This document shows, in pieces, positions 8,050-17,830 of a DNA stretch of 45,218 bases (positions are counted from its first letter, which is position 1; the number at the start of each line of letters is the position of its first letter). The stretch covers positions 1 to 45,218 of the forward strand of contig JSZA02000046.1 of NCBI GenBank assembly GCA_000785145.2, read 5' to 3'. The notes below the pieces were generated by a model. That model ran no database searches and was not told where the DNA came from. It worked only from the letters and a program-made list of their open reading frames with translations. This DNA comes from Candidatus Thiomargarita nelsonii (GTDB lineage: Bacteria; Pseudomonadota; Gammaproteobacteria; Beggiatoales; Beggiatoaceae). A program made the position numbers and the translations under genes.

Positions 8050-11000
8050 AAATACCAAATGTCAGATTATCGGCATTCTTGAAGATGGACTGCAAAGCCT
8101 TAGCCAGCAGGCTATTGATTACCTGAAAAATGCTGATTTGCTTATTGGTAGTCAGCGTTTTATGGATGCTATTCAGGGTTTGCTAAAAGATGAAGTGAAA
8201 AAACAGGAATTTAGTGGCAAGATAATGCAAGTCCCGAATTGGGTGCAAACTGCTCTTGAGCAAAATAAACAAGTTGTTGTTCTGGCAACTGGTGATCCGC
8301 TTTGTCATGGTATTGGCTCTTTTCTGGTGAAAAAACTTGGCATAGAAAATTGTCATTTACTCCCTAATCTGACCATGTTTCAAGTGGCTTTTTCTCGTTT
8401 AGGGCAGGCATGGCAGGGTGTGAAAATCAGTTCTATTCATGGCAAGGATACTGGAGAATGGTCAATAAATGCACCTTTTGAGCATGGTGTGCGACTCGTT
8501 TTGGCCTAACTATTTGATTTCGTTCGGATTTACGGGAACGAACACAATTGGAATAAAGCCTAGTTACACAATTTTTATATGTGTATAAAATTTCTTATAT
8601 GGTGTGAAAGGATTCGCCTCCCCAGGCAAACTGGGAGAAAGCAATGACCGCTGGTTAGAGGTTTTAACTGGCAGTGCAAGGTCTTGAAGCTCATGGGAGC
8701 AAGCGTTACGGATAGACTTAAAGCTGGTGGAAATTCCTTCCATATTACAAATGGTAAGATGAGCAGTTACAGCACCTTATCCTGTTGAAGGTTTCCAGGA
8801 AACTGATAGCGTGATAATTGAGTAATGCCGGTCACAAAACCGAAAGGCACAGGTTAGTAGGGGGTGAGATGTACCACGGTCTCATTTCGTTTGCCCAATA
8901 CAATCCGGTTATAGATATTATCTAAGTCCGCAGGTAACAAACATATAAGAGAAACGAGGAAAAACGATGTCAGTAAGTCACTTGCTGGATTGCAAGAGGA
9001 GAGCATGGAAATGGTCTTAGCGACAGCATCGGGTAGGATAGAGTGGGAAGCCAACGCCAGTTGAAACTGTCACATTGGGATACTGGATATGCTGATTCAC
9101 TCTCGGTATTGTGTTATTACGAATTTTAAGTATGCAATGGGTACGCAAGTACTAATAACGCGAGGTGTAAACCTAAATTATGAATATTCTTCGACTATCT
9201 AAGTCTGGAGATGGTTCCCTTTCCCAATCATTGGAGAGGGCAACCTCTACCAGTGAAATAGATAAAGTTCACACGGTAAACGGGATAAGGCATTGCCCAT
9301 CCTGTTTCAGAACGATTAGTTCGCCGGACATGCGTTTATGGGATTGGGATGAAATCATCTGGGGCAAAGTGCGGCGATTAGTATTTAACTTGCAGAAACG
9401 GATTTATAAGCTTACGAAAGCAGGAAAGTACAGAAAAGCACGTAGCTTAATGTATCTATTACAACACTCGTATTATGCGTCATTACTAGGAGTCCGTAAG
9501 GTAACAACGGAAAACAAAGGTAAAAAGACTCCTGGAGTTGATAAAGTTAAAGTAACCACGCCAAAACAGAAAATGAATTTAGTGGTTAATGTCCTGGACA
9601 CAATACAAAAAGGGTGGGATAAATACGAAGCCAAGCCGGCCAAGAGAATTTATATACCGAAGGCTAATGGCAAAAAGAGGCCCCTGGGTATCCCAACAGT
9701 ACTGGACAGAGCAATGCAGGCAGTTACTAAGTCTGCACTAGAACCATTTTATGAGGCAAAGTTTGAATCAGCAAGTTACGGGTTCAGACCTGGTATGGGA
9801 TGTACCGATGCAATTGATAAGATAACAGCGACACTTTTCAGAAAGCAGAAATGGGTACTAGATGCCGACATTAAAGGGTTCTTCGACAATATTGACCACG
9901 AATTTATAGTAAAACAAACAGATAAATATTGGAGACCTATAGTCAAGAAGTGGCTTAAAGCGGGATATATGGAGGAAAATAAATACAACCCGACTAAATT
10001 TGGCACGCCACAAGGGGGAATCATATCCCCGCTCTTGGCAAACATAGCCTTAGACCAAATGGAAACCGACCTAATCGAACATTTACGCGGAATAAAAGGT
10101 TGGATACAGAAAATCGGCAACACCAGAGTCAGTACCAGAACAAATGGAAAGACCAATGTTAAATACAAACTGAGGAACAATCTGTTCATCTCAGTTGTAA
10201 GATACGCCGATGACTTTGTAGTAATCCATGAGGAAAAAATAGTTATAGAGGAATCCAAAAGATTTATCAAAGAATGGCTAGGACTAAGAGGTTTAACTTT
10301 ATCAGAAGAAAAGACCAAGATTGTTCATTCAAAAGATGGTTTCGACTTTCTGGGGCACCACATTAGGCATTATGAGAACAGATACACGGGTACTTATAAA
10401 GCAAAATTACTTAATGGAACGCCCACTGAACGAAAAAAGGCAGTAGCAACGCATGTACTACGAGTGGAACCAACCAAAGCAAAAGTTAATGCTCACTACC
10501 AAGAACTAAGTGACATTATTGGAAAAATGAAGGCAACAACTCCAAGAGAGTTAATCGGTATCCTGCAACCCAAAGTATCAGGGTTCGCTAATTACTACAA
10601 AACGGTACACTCCAGTAAGGCGTTCGGAAGATTAGACATGTTAATCTGGAGGAGATTATATCAATGGGCCTTGAGGCGACACCCGCATAAAGGTAAACGA
10701 TGGGTGGCAGATAAGTACTTCTGTACTGTTAAAGGTAGGAAATGGACGTTTGCCGAAATCAAAGGCAAAGGTAAGGATAGAGAGATAGTAAAATCTCTCA
10801 AAGGTTACTCAAAGCACAAAGAAAGAACTGGGAGTTACGCTAGGGTTGGGTATGATAGGTCATATTATGACGGAGATACCGCCTACTGGGCGGGACGGCT
10901 ATCCAAAGGCTATGGTAATATTACTCCGTCTAAAGCTAAATTGCTGAAAAGACAAGGTGGATTATGTCCAGTATGTAAATGTGCATTAACGAATGAAGAC

Positions 11001-12666
11001 TTACCTGAAGCCCATCACATAAAGCCCCGCCAATACGGGGGACTGTGGGAATTCAAGAATATGGTCTTATTGCATCTTCACTGCCACGACAGAATTCATA
11101 GAGAGTATGGGGAACGAAAGCGAAATCTGTGTAAGGATTCGATTGAGTATAATGAGCTAATTAAAAGAGGGGTGTTTGTATCTCCTGAAGTTGAGGAAAA
11201 GTATGGCCCTGATATAGCCAAAATGGGAAGGGGTCCGACCCCGACCGGTAGCTCAAAGATACTTAGGGTAGGCAGTAATCCAGGAATTATAACTAGGGAC
11301 TTGGACACAGCAAAACCGCAGGAAACCCACAGCAATGGGAACAACGAGGACAACGAACTGATACAGGTTAAGAGTTGGAAAAGTGGGGAAATAAAGATGG
11401 TTCCTCGGAATAAAATGTATCGGGAAACGAAAAGAGTTAGAGATAAAATCACAAACAAGTGGAAATTTGTTAAAATGTGGTTTTATAAGTAGAAACTCCT
11501 CCTCCTGTACGAAATCTGAAATGACCTACTTGATAACGGTAGGTTGGGGATAAGCGTAGTAATTAACATTTACGAGCTTACCTCAGTAATCAACCAGCTA
11601 AGGCAGTAAAGTTCTTGGGCATAGCAGGTTTTGGTCTAAAAGGCCATACGCACAATTGTAACACGTTATTTAAGTAATGTTACTTAGCAATAGTTTTTGC
11701 TAAGCCGAGGAGCTGTATGAGTGCGAAAGTCTCACGTACAGTTTTGAAGACTGGCCTTGGGCAGTGTTCCACCCTTCGGGGTGAGTGATGTACAGGGCCA
11801 AGTTTAACATGCGTGATCTGCTTTCCGACTGTAAGACTAATGAAATAATCGCTTGCTATACCAGTCCTAAGAATTCACCAGCACGTATTGCTCAGATGTT
11901 AAACTGTGAAAAAATGCAGGATCAATTCCAGATGTTGATTGCATCCCGTTTGACAAAATCTGATGAGCAATTAACAGCATGGTTAAGCGTAGATGAGGTT
12001 ATAAAACAGTCTTACCCTAATCCGAATTTGGTCATTTTAAAAAGAATAAAACCACTAATAAACAATGTGTTAATTGGTGTATCGGATGCTGAATACATGC
12101 AACGCAAGCCTGATAAAGGTCTGATTACCAAACAGGAAATACGTGCGGTTTCGCTTGCTAAATTACAGCTTAGGCATAACAGTATAGTCTGGGATATAGG
12201 GGCTGGCTCTGGCTCAATCGGTTTGGAAGCCGCCCATCTTTGCCCAAAGGGACGTGTTTATGCGATTGAAAAAAATACGGCTGATTTTGAAATCATTCTG
12301 CAAAATATGGCGAAGTCATCATTAAGCAATTACCACGTTGAGCAAGGCAAAGCCCCTGATGGACTAGATGCTTGGGAGAATGCTGATGCTATTTTTATTG
12401 GAGGCTCAGGCGGTAATCTGACTGGTTTAATTGAGTTATGTTTATCACGACTCAATATTGGTGGAACGCTGGTGATGAATTTTGTGACGATTGAAAACCT
12501 AAATGTTGCTATTGAAACTTTAAAACAGTTCAAAAAGCTTGAGTGGCACTTTATCCAGATGCAAATTTCACGCAGTAAACCGATACTTAATATGCAACGT
12601 TTGGAAGCAGAAAACCCAGTATTTATTATTAGCGCATCATTCATCAAGGACAATAACAATGGCTAA
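8027..12666 (+). CDS. cobL: Precorrin-6Y methylase/decarboxylase (CbiE-CbiT fusion), split by a group II intron
   Basis: Two exons, 8027-8488 (154 codons) and 11809-12666 (285 codons plus stop), join in frame across the intron to a 439-residue CobL. The CbiE half methylates C5; its first exon has LLIGSQRF, LATGDPLCHGIGS and ISSIHGK. The second exon opens MRDLLSDC and completes CbiE with TSPKNSPARIAQ. The CbiT half, which methylates C15 and decarboxylates C12, has WDIGAGSGSIGLEAA as SAM-binding motif and AIFIGGSGG. The first-exon frame alone runs 7 codons into the intron and stops. GAAGGA 10 nt before the ATG at 8027 favours that start over a GTG at 8003. Without splicing the operon would make two truncated proteins. 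Confidence 0.88.
8489..11808 (+). mobile_element. Complete group II intron (copy 1) inside cobL
   Basis: The 5' end is GTGCGACTCG, matching the GUGYG consensus. The 3' end is GTTTAAC, the usual purine-pyrimidine AY ending. Domain V is visible at about 11710-11745 (GAGCTGTATG, GCGAAAGT, CACGTAC), followed by a domain VI hairpin around CACCCTTCGGGGTG at 11771-11784. Removal of exactly this segment restores the cobL frame. The same start and end sequences bound the second copy at 38750-41777, and the 3' end is nearly identical to the partial copy at 45145-45218. It encodes its own maturase at 9180-11492. Confidence 0.93.
9180..11492 (+). CDS. ltrA: Group II intron-encoded reverse transcriptase/maturase/HNH endonuclease
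   Basis: Protein of 770 residues, intact. An N-terminal RT domain opens at about residue 51 (MRLWDWDEIIWGKVRRLVFN). The RT core has VLDADIKGFFDNIDH, GTPQGGIISPLLANIALD and the catalytic YADD in VVRYADDFVV. The maturase domain X is around LIWRRLYQWALRRHPHKGKR. The HNH zinc nuclease is CPVCKCALTNEDLPEAHHI with HLHCHDRIH. It assists intron splicing and target-primed integration. Both ends are longer than usual: about 50 extra residues at the start, so a later start is possible, and about 110 after the HNH domain with no recognisable motif. With the second copy's maturase broken, this protein is the only complete maturase in view. Confidence 0.93.
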   Translation: MNILRLSKSGDGSLSQSLERATSTSEIDKVHTVNGIRHCPSCFRTISSPDMRLWDWDEIIWGKVRRLVFNLQKRIYKLTKAGKYRKARSLMYLLQHSYYASLLGVRKVTTENKGKKTPGVDKVKVTTPKQKMNLVVNVLDTIQKGWDKYEAKPAKRIYIPKANGKKRPLGIPTVLDRAMQAVTKSALEPFYEAKFESASYGFRPGMGCTDAIDKITATLFRKQKWVLDADIKGFFDNIDHEFIVKQTDKYWRPIVKKWLKAGYMEENKYNPTKFGTPQGGIISPLLANIALDQMETDLIEHLRGIKGWIQKIGNTRVSTRTNGKTNVKYKLRNNLFISVVRYADDFVVIHEEKIVIEESKRFIKEWLGLRGLTLSEEKTKIVHSKDGFDFLGHHIRHYENRYTGTYKAKLLNGTPTERKKAVATHVLRVEPTKAKVNAHYQELSDIIGKMKATTPRELIGILQPKVSGFANYYKTVHSSKAFGRLDMLIWRRLYQWALRRHPHKGKRWVADKYFCTVKGRKWTFAEIKGKGKDREIVKSLKGYSKHKERTGSYARVGYDRSYYDGDTAYWAGRLSKGYGNITPSKAKLLKRQGGLCPVCKCALTNEDLPEAHHIKPRQYGGLWEFKNMVLLHLHCHDRIHREYGERKRNLCKDSIEYNELIKRGVFVSPEVEEKYGPDIAKMGRGPTPTGSSKILRVGSNPGIITRDLDTAKPQETHSNGNNEDNELIQVKSWKSGEIKMVPRNKMYRETKRVRDKITNKWKFVKMWFYK

Positions 12667-13453
12667 ATTTGGACGTTTAATAGGGGCATCATTAGGTCCC
12701 GGTGATCCAGACTTAATCACCATCAAGGCATATAAAGCCCTGAAAAGCGAAGCAATATGGAGCTATCCGATTCGCAAACAAGGGGCCAAAAGCTTTGCCT
12801 TGCAAATCGCCCTGAATGCGGGTTTTCAACTACCTGAGACGAATATACCGCTGATATTTCCGATGACCCATGATCCTGAAAAATTGGCAAGTTATTGGCA
12901 TAAAGCGGCAGAAGCTGTGCTAGTGCCATTATCGGCAGGCTTGGACGTGGTTTTTCTGGTAGAGGGTGATGCTTCAACCTATTCAACTTTTGGGCATCTG
13001 GTACGCACTGTGCAGGAAAAAGAACCTAGCATCAAAACAGAAACCATTGCTGGAGTTTCTTCCTTTAACGCCGCTGCTGCTATTTCAGGAGAAATGCTAG
13101 TAGAAGTGGAAGAGACGATGGCAATAGTACCTGCTGGTTATGGCGTAAAATTGCTTGAAAAGCTGATGGTTGATTTTGATACCCTAGTATTACTCAAGGT
13201 AAAACCGTTATTAGATGATATTATCGAACTTGCTGAAAAGTACGACATGGTTTCACAATGCAGTTTTATAGAAAAAGCAGGAACTAATGAAGAAATAGTG
13301 GTTAAAGACATCAGGACTTTGAAGGGTAAAACAGTGAATTATTTATCACTGATTATTATTCATAATCCGCATAGACAGCGTGTGGAAATCATCCGTGGGT
13401 GTAAGAAAAAATGTAACGACTCAGGGCAACCACAAGGGATTGCCCCTACATAA
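12659..13453 (+). CDS. cbiL: Cobalt-precorrin-2 C20-methyltransferase
   Basis: Protein of 264 residues, tetrapyrrole methylase family. GRLIGASLGPGDPDLITIKA at residues 5-24 is the SAM-binding start, with FLVEGDASTYSTFGHL at about 99-114 and IAGVSSFNAAAA at about 129-140. It methylates C20 of cobalt-precorrin-2. The ATG at 12659 overlaps the cobL stop. The last residues, SGQPQGIAPT, are encoded by a copy of a dispersed intergenic repeat (13423-13452), so a repeat has replaced or extended the natural C-terminus. It is the last gene of the operon. Confidence 0.88.
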   Translation: MAKFGRLIGASLGPGDPDLITIKAYKALKSEAIWSYPIRKQGAKSFALQIALNAGFQLPETNIPLIFPMTHDPEKLASYWHKAAEAVLVPLSAGLDVVFLVEGDASTYSTFGHLVRTVQEKEPSIKTETIAGVSSFNAAAAISGEMLVEVEETMAIVPAGYGVKLLEKLMVDFDTLVLLKVKPLLDDIIELAEKYDMVSQCSFIEKAGTNEEIVVKDIRTLKGKTVNYLSLIIIHNPHRQRVEIIRGCKKKCNDSGQPQGIAPT

Positions 13454-13540
13454 GAATATTTTCGTCACTCTTCATAAGTAGGGGCAATCCTTTATGGTTG
13501 CCCTGAGTAGGGGCAATCCTTTATGGTTGCCCTGAGTAGT
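13423..13540. repeat. Three copies of a short palindromic repeat, one inverted
   Basis: One copy in inverted orientation (GGGCAACCACAAGGGATTG) ends cbiL, and two direct copies (GTAGGGGCAATCCTTTATGG then TTGCCCTGAGTA) follow at about 13480-13540. The arms can pair to a strong hairpin and may end the cobalamin transcript. The same family recurs at 22284-22312, 44782-44812 and 45017-45045. Confidence 0.75.
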
Positions 13541-13628
13541 TACAAAAAAAACAACATTATGAGTTAGTTATTATTTTTCAATGGCTTATGATAACAATAA
13601 AAAATTGTATTATTATAAATAATTGATA

Positions 13629-13767
13629 ATCATCCAATACGGAGGTTCGCGTAAAGAAACCACCATTCGCGTTGCCTTTCAAAGGCTACTAGAAAATTAC
13701 TGCGACAAACAAGCCCAAACTCAAGGCTGACAAAGACGCAGGTAAAATTTATTTAGACGCAATCACG
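13629..13767 (+). pseudogene. Relic of the restriction-methylation gene with an internal deletion
   Basis: About 77 nt match the start of the RM gene (codons around YGGSRKETTIRVAF) and, after a junction near 13706, about 60 nt match its 3' part (codons around KPKLKADK and KIYLDAIT). Relative to the full gene at 24568-27603 some 2.6 kb between the two parts is missing. Sequence identity is high, so the event is recent. Surrounding bases 13541-13628 hold no gene. Confidence 0.8.
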
Positions 13768-13802
13768 AACAGCTCAAAGATGCAGAATGGGGTATTCTTG
13801 AG

Positions 13803-13950
13803 CTTCAAGTGGTGAATTTATTGTACCTGATAATTTTTAAAACGCTAGGATACTTCCACTCACATCTAAAATATGTCTATATTCCCCTAGCAATAACGAA
13901 GTATTAGGTAACGAAGTATTAGGTATTGATCAAGTAGCATTAATTCATAA
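13803..13950 (+). pseudogene. Possible C-terminal relic of an unassigned (DUF4238-like) protein
   Basis: One frame reads SSGEFIVPDN, then after an in-frame stop LPLTSKICLYSP, then a tandem NEVLG repeat. The pattern recalls the C-terminal part of DUF4238 proteins, but the match is short and from memory. Confidence 0.25.
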
Positions 13951-14083
13951 GCTATAACAATACCTAACTAACCGGAAACCCTATATCGTTCCACATCTTG
14001 CCGGATTTATTGCATTGGAGGACATCGGTTTAAGGAAATTAAACAATACATATATCCGTCATTCAGAAGAGTTTTCCAATCAA
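13942..14083 (-). pseudogene. Relic of the 3' end of a DUF4435 gene (copy A)
   Basis: The stretch is nearly identical to 29040-29180, the last 40 or so codons of the DUF4435 gene (residues such as CPPMQKIKQD). A third copy is at 32478-32607. No start or upstream part of the gene is present. From here to 14258 only the fic leader is left, with no gene seen. Confidence 0.8.
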
Positions 14084-14258
14084 AACGGGGCTTGAGCATT
14101 TTAATGGCCATTTAAATTAACAGTCAGAGTAGTAATAGCGTCAGGTTGAACCGTTCATTAGTCAAAAACAACCGTCTGTCAGTTTAATATAAGACAACTC
14201 CCAAATAATAATATACCCTACATGCCGCGATATTGAGTGAACGGCAGAAGAGAAAATT

Positions 14259-15701
14259 ATGCAAAAAGTCTACCGGCTTTGGAAGCCTATAGAATTAAAA
14301 GATCATTGGACGGAATGCGATACATCCATTCTTGATGATATTTCATCATCGTGGTTTGAAAGAAGGAAGAAACTGAAAGAAGATTCAGGAGAATATGCTG
14401 ATTTTCTTAACCGATTGAAAAGAGAACATGCCATTGAAACAGGAGTGATCGAGAGATTATATGATTTAAACAAAGGGGTGACTGAAACCTTTATTAATGA
14501 TGGATTCATTAAAAGCTTCCTCAGTCATGGAGATACAAATATATCTGATGATGATTTAATCAGTCATTTAAATGATCATTTGGATTCTGTTAATTTTATT
14601 TTTGATATTGTTAAAGAAAATAGACCTTTGTCCATCAGTTTTATTAAAGAACTTCATCAACTCATGACGAGGAATCAAAAATATGCTGAAGGAAGAGATC
14701 AATTTGGCAACAAATTAAAAACAGAATTATTAAAGGGGCAATATAAGCAAACAGAAAATAATCCGACAAGAGAAGATGGAACTCAAATACTATATTGTTC
14801 CCCAGATCATATTGCATCAGAAATGGACAATCTGATACTGATTTCTAATGAAAATGCTCATATACATCCACTGATACTGGCAACTTGGTTCCATCATGCT
14901 TTCACAACCATTCATCCTTTTCAGGATGGAAATGGAAGAATGGCCAGATTGCTAACGAGCTTAATTTTTATTAAACATGGATTATTCCCTTTTACCGTTT
15001 TACGAGCAGAAGCGAAAGTTAAATATATCGAAGCCTTAGAGAAGGCGGACAATGGCAATCCACAAGATTTGATTTCATATTTTGGGGAAGTTCAAAAAAG
15101 GAATATTCAAAAAGCTCTTAATCTCAAAGATGTGAACAGTGCTTCCTTGGAAAAAACTATAGAAGTACTTGCAAATAAAGTGGAAATCAGGAAACATCAA
15201 AAAATACAAGAACGTCTAGCTACGTTAGGTAAGAGCAGAATTGAGGTCTTTAATTTCTGTCGTGAAGTGCTCAATGAATTGATGGAATCAGTACATGATA
15301 AAATGAATGGAAATGCCGAAATTTCCATTGCAAGCAGTAATGAAAAAACTGAGCATTATTTCTATAAACAAATCATCAGCTATGCCAAAATGCATGACTA
15401 TTTTTTTAATAAAGGATTACCCAAGGCATGGCTTATGTTTAAAATTGGGCTAGAAGAGAATAAAAAATATCAATTGGGAATTTCCATTCATCATTATGGG
15501 TATGATGATACAACAATTGCTATTGGTTCATTTTTAGAATTTAAGGGGAACAAAATGGATGACGATGACACCATTCCACTTAATATTGAGCCTCATGTTA
15601 TTTCGATTTCTGAAAACATTGAAGCAAAGAAAAAAAATATCAGAAGTTATCTCGAACATACTCTAGCGATTGCATTAGCTCAAATTGCTAGTGAACTCTG
15701 A
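14259..15701 (+). CDS. Fic-domain protein (probable AMPylase)
   Basis: Protein of 480 residues. The Fic core is HPFQDGNGRMAR at about residues 225-236, the HPFxDGNGRxxR motif that binds ATP for transfer of AMP or another nucleotide group to target hydroxyls. Preceding HPLILATWFHHAFTTI is the usual helix before the motif. The N-terminal region has HAIETGVIERLYDL near residue 58, a segment seen in one Fic subfamily and possibly carrying the inhibitory glutamate. Residues 300-480 are an extension without a recognised domain. Such proteins act as toxins, housekeeping regulators or effectors; which applies here is unknown. It stands alone, followed by a hairpin that could end transcription. Confidence 0.85.
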   Translation: MQKVYRLWKPIELKDHWTECDTSILDDISSSWFERRKKLKEDSGEYADFLNRLKREHAIETGVIERLYDLNKGVTETFINDGFIKSFLSHGDTNISDDDLISHLNDHLDSVNFIFDIVKENRPLSISFIKELHQLMTRNQKYAEGRDQFGNKLKTELLKGQYKQTENNPTREDGTQILYCSPDHIASEMDNLILISNENAHIHPLILATWFHHAFTTIHPFQDGNGRMARLLTSLIFIKHGLFPFTVLRAEAKVKYIEALEKADNGNPQDLISYFGEVQKRNIQKALNLKDVNSASLEKTIEVLANKVEIRKHQKIQERLATLGKSRIEVFNFCREVLNELMESVHDKMNGNAEISIASSNEKTEHYFYKQIISYAKMHDYFFNKGLPKAWLMFKIGLEENKKYQLGISIHHYGYDDTTIAIGSFLEFKGNKMDDDDTIPLNIEPHVISISENIEAKKKNIRSYLEHTLAIALAQIASEL

Positions 15702-15702
15702 A

Positions 15703-15743
15703 AAAGTCAAAGTCACAACAAGACCAGTCTGGACTTTGACTTA
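15703..15743 (+). terminator. Hairpin downstream of fic
   Basis: AAGTCAAAGTC and GACTTTGACTT form an 11-bp stem around an 18-nt loop, just after the fic stop. No long T-run follows, so termination is inferred only. The sequence merges into the rpoC relic on the other strand. Confidence 0.5.
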
Positions 15744-15749
15744 ACTTTC

Positions 15750-16134
<385 letters not shown>

Positions 16135-16162
16135 TTACTGATAACTGATAACTGACAACTGA
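16135..16162 (+). repeat. TAACTGA heptad array before the ParA-like gene
   Basis: Four tandem heptads (TTACTGA, TAACTGA, TAACTGA, CAACTGA) end 1 nt before the ATG at 16164. They occupy the ribosome-binding position, and no Shine-Dalgarno sequence is visible. Such heptads are reported from marine Beggiatoaceae. Confidence 0.85.
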
Positions 16163-16163
16163 T

Positions 16164-17207
16164 ATGACAGCTTACGCATTTTGGAACAACAAAGGAGGTG
16201 TTGGCAAAAGTTTTTTATGTTTCGTTGCCGCATCCGAATATGCACATCTTCATCCAAAAACGGATGTCTATGTGATTGATTTATGCCCCCAAGCTAATCT
16301 CTCCGAAATACTGTTGGGTGGATACTCGAATTCTGACAATTTGGATTTTCCGATTACTAAACTTCTCAAAAAAACACCTAGAGCAACGGTGGCAGGTTAT
16401 CTTGAAGCCCGACTCAATTCACCATTTAGCATGATTACTGATATTGAACCGTTTTTATGTAAACCCAGAAATTTTAACAACAAAATAGCAAATAATTTAT
16501 GGTTAGTTTGTGGTGATAGCCTACTGGAGATTTTATCTGAAGCAATTCGCCAAACGTCACAACTTTCTATCCCCATAGACGCTTGGAAACAAGTTGTCAA
16601 TTGGATAAAAGATTTGATGGGGAGTTGCATAAAAAAAAGTGGAGAGCGTGAGACAGTATTTTTTTTAGATTGCAATCCTAGCTTTGCGGTTTATACACAA
16701 TTAGCTTTAGTAGCAGCTAACTACGTGATTGTACCTTTTACCGCCGATGATAGTTCCCGTCGTGGAATTGAAAACGTCATAGCCCTGCTCTATGGTGTTG
16801 GAGATGCACATACCGCATCTTATGCGAAAATAAATTTTGCCAAACGCGCCAAAGAAGAAAATGTTGATGTTGCCAAACTCCACACGTTTGTATGTTACCG
16901 ACAAACGCTGTTCAATAAGAAACCCAGTAAAGCATTTCAAGCTATGGATAGCATAATCAAAAAAACGATGAATCATATTTATCGTGATCATCGGAGTTTA
17001 TTTGCTAATCCTAAAGAGAAACCGAGCGAAAATTTTGTTATTATTCCAGACTATCACAGTGCTTGTGTTGTTGCTGGTACAACTGGTACACCTTTGAGCG
17101 AATTGAAGGCTGGACCTCATACTTTATCTGGCGAACGAGTTCAAATTAATCTGGCTCCTCTCAAAAGGTATCGGGAAGCATTCACAAAATTTACTTCCCA
17201 TTTGTAG
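16164..17207 (+). CDS. ParA-like P-loop ATPase
   Basis: Protein of 347 residues. NNKGGVGKS at residues 8-16 is the deviant Walker A motif of the ParA/MinD group, with DLCPQANLS at about 39-47 as the A' motif and FFLDCNPSF as Walker B. It lacks an N-terminal DNA-binding domain and there is no parB nearby. Instead it is followed after 10 nt by a HEPN-domain gene and by a truncated RM gene. The context suggests a defence or toxin-type cassette rather than plasmid partition; that role is inferred. A deleted second copy lies at 24330-24567. Confidence 0.85.
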   Translation: MTAYAFWNNKGGVGKSFLCFVAASEYAHLHPKTDVYVIDLCPQANLSEILLGGYSNSDNLDFPITKLLKKTPRATVAGYLEARLNSPFSMITDIEPFLCKPRNFNNKIANNLWLVCGDSLLEILSEAIRQTSQLSIPIDAWKQVVNWIKDLMGSCIKKSGERETVFFLDCNPSFAVYTQLALVAANYVIVPFTADDSSRRGIENVIALLYGVGDAHTASYAKINFAKRAKEENVDVAKLHTFVCYRQTLFNKKPSKAFQAMDSIIKKTMNHIYRDHRSLFANPKEKPSENFVIIPDYHSACVVAGTTGTPLSELKAGPHTLSGERVQINLAPLKRYREAFTKFTSHL

Positions 17208-17217
17208 GGGATAAGCA

Positions 17218-17820
17218 ATGCCATCACCTGCTGCAATTAAGTATTTTGACGAGAGGCAAAAGGCCGTCATTTTACGAAAGGTCGCTAACGATCCGCGTTT
17301 GAAACCGATTTCTCATGTAGAAAAACAAATTTATTACCATGCTTCGTTGGCTGCAAGTGTTGCAACGTGGGATGCTTATGTTAATAATATAGTCCGAGAA
17401 TTTTTTAACGTCACTTTCGATCCATCTATACAGAAATTTCATACATTACATACTGTAGCAAAGAATACAGCTGAAAAGGCACTTAAAAAATTCAATACGC
17501 CTAATTGGGAAAATACCCGAAACTTGTTAGTACAACATACAGGATATGATCCAATTAGTGATTGGATATGGGCAACTCACAATATGGGGGTTCAACATGT
17601 GCAAGAAAGACTGAACCAAATTTTAAAAGTGCGTCACAGTTTTGCACATGGTTTTGCAATACCAGCTTTTTCATGGACACAATCAAATGCAGGCGTAGTT
17701 CGACTGACTAGCATGGCATTACTTGAAAATGAGGCATTTTTAAAAAATATTGTCAAACAAACAGATAAAGGAATTAAGCAATATATTGAGACTATCTATG
17801 GTAGCCATTTAACTTGGTAA
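17218..17820 (+). CDS. HEPN-domain protein of the RiboL-PSP-HEPN type
   Basis: Protein of 200 residues, probably all-helical. RHSFAHG at about residues 141-147 gives the Rx4H motif of HEPN ribonucleases. HASLAASVATWDAYVNNIVREF near residues 40-61 resembles the first helix of RLPH-type HEPN proteins. Many HEPN proteins are RNA-cutting toxins in defence or toxin-antitoxin systems (established). GGGGAT precedes the ATG. It lies 10 nt behind the ParA-like gene and 10 nt before the RM gene start, so the three form an operon. Confidence 0.75.
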   Translation: MPSPAAIKYFDERQKAVILRKVANDPRLKPISHVEKQIYYHASLAASVATWDAYVNNIVREFFNVTFDPSIQKFHTLHTVAKNTAEKALKKFNTPNWENTRNLLVQHTGYDPISDWIWATHNMGVQHVQERLNQILKVRHSFAHGFAIPAFSWTQSNAGVVRLTSMALLENEAFLKNIVKQTDKGIKQYIETIYGSHLTW

Positions 17821-17830
17821 TTTATTCATT

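Noticed and set aside
16164..17207. Plasmid partition system
   Set aside because: There is no parB-like gene or iteron array near; the neighbours are HEPN and RM genes.
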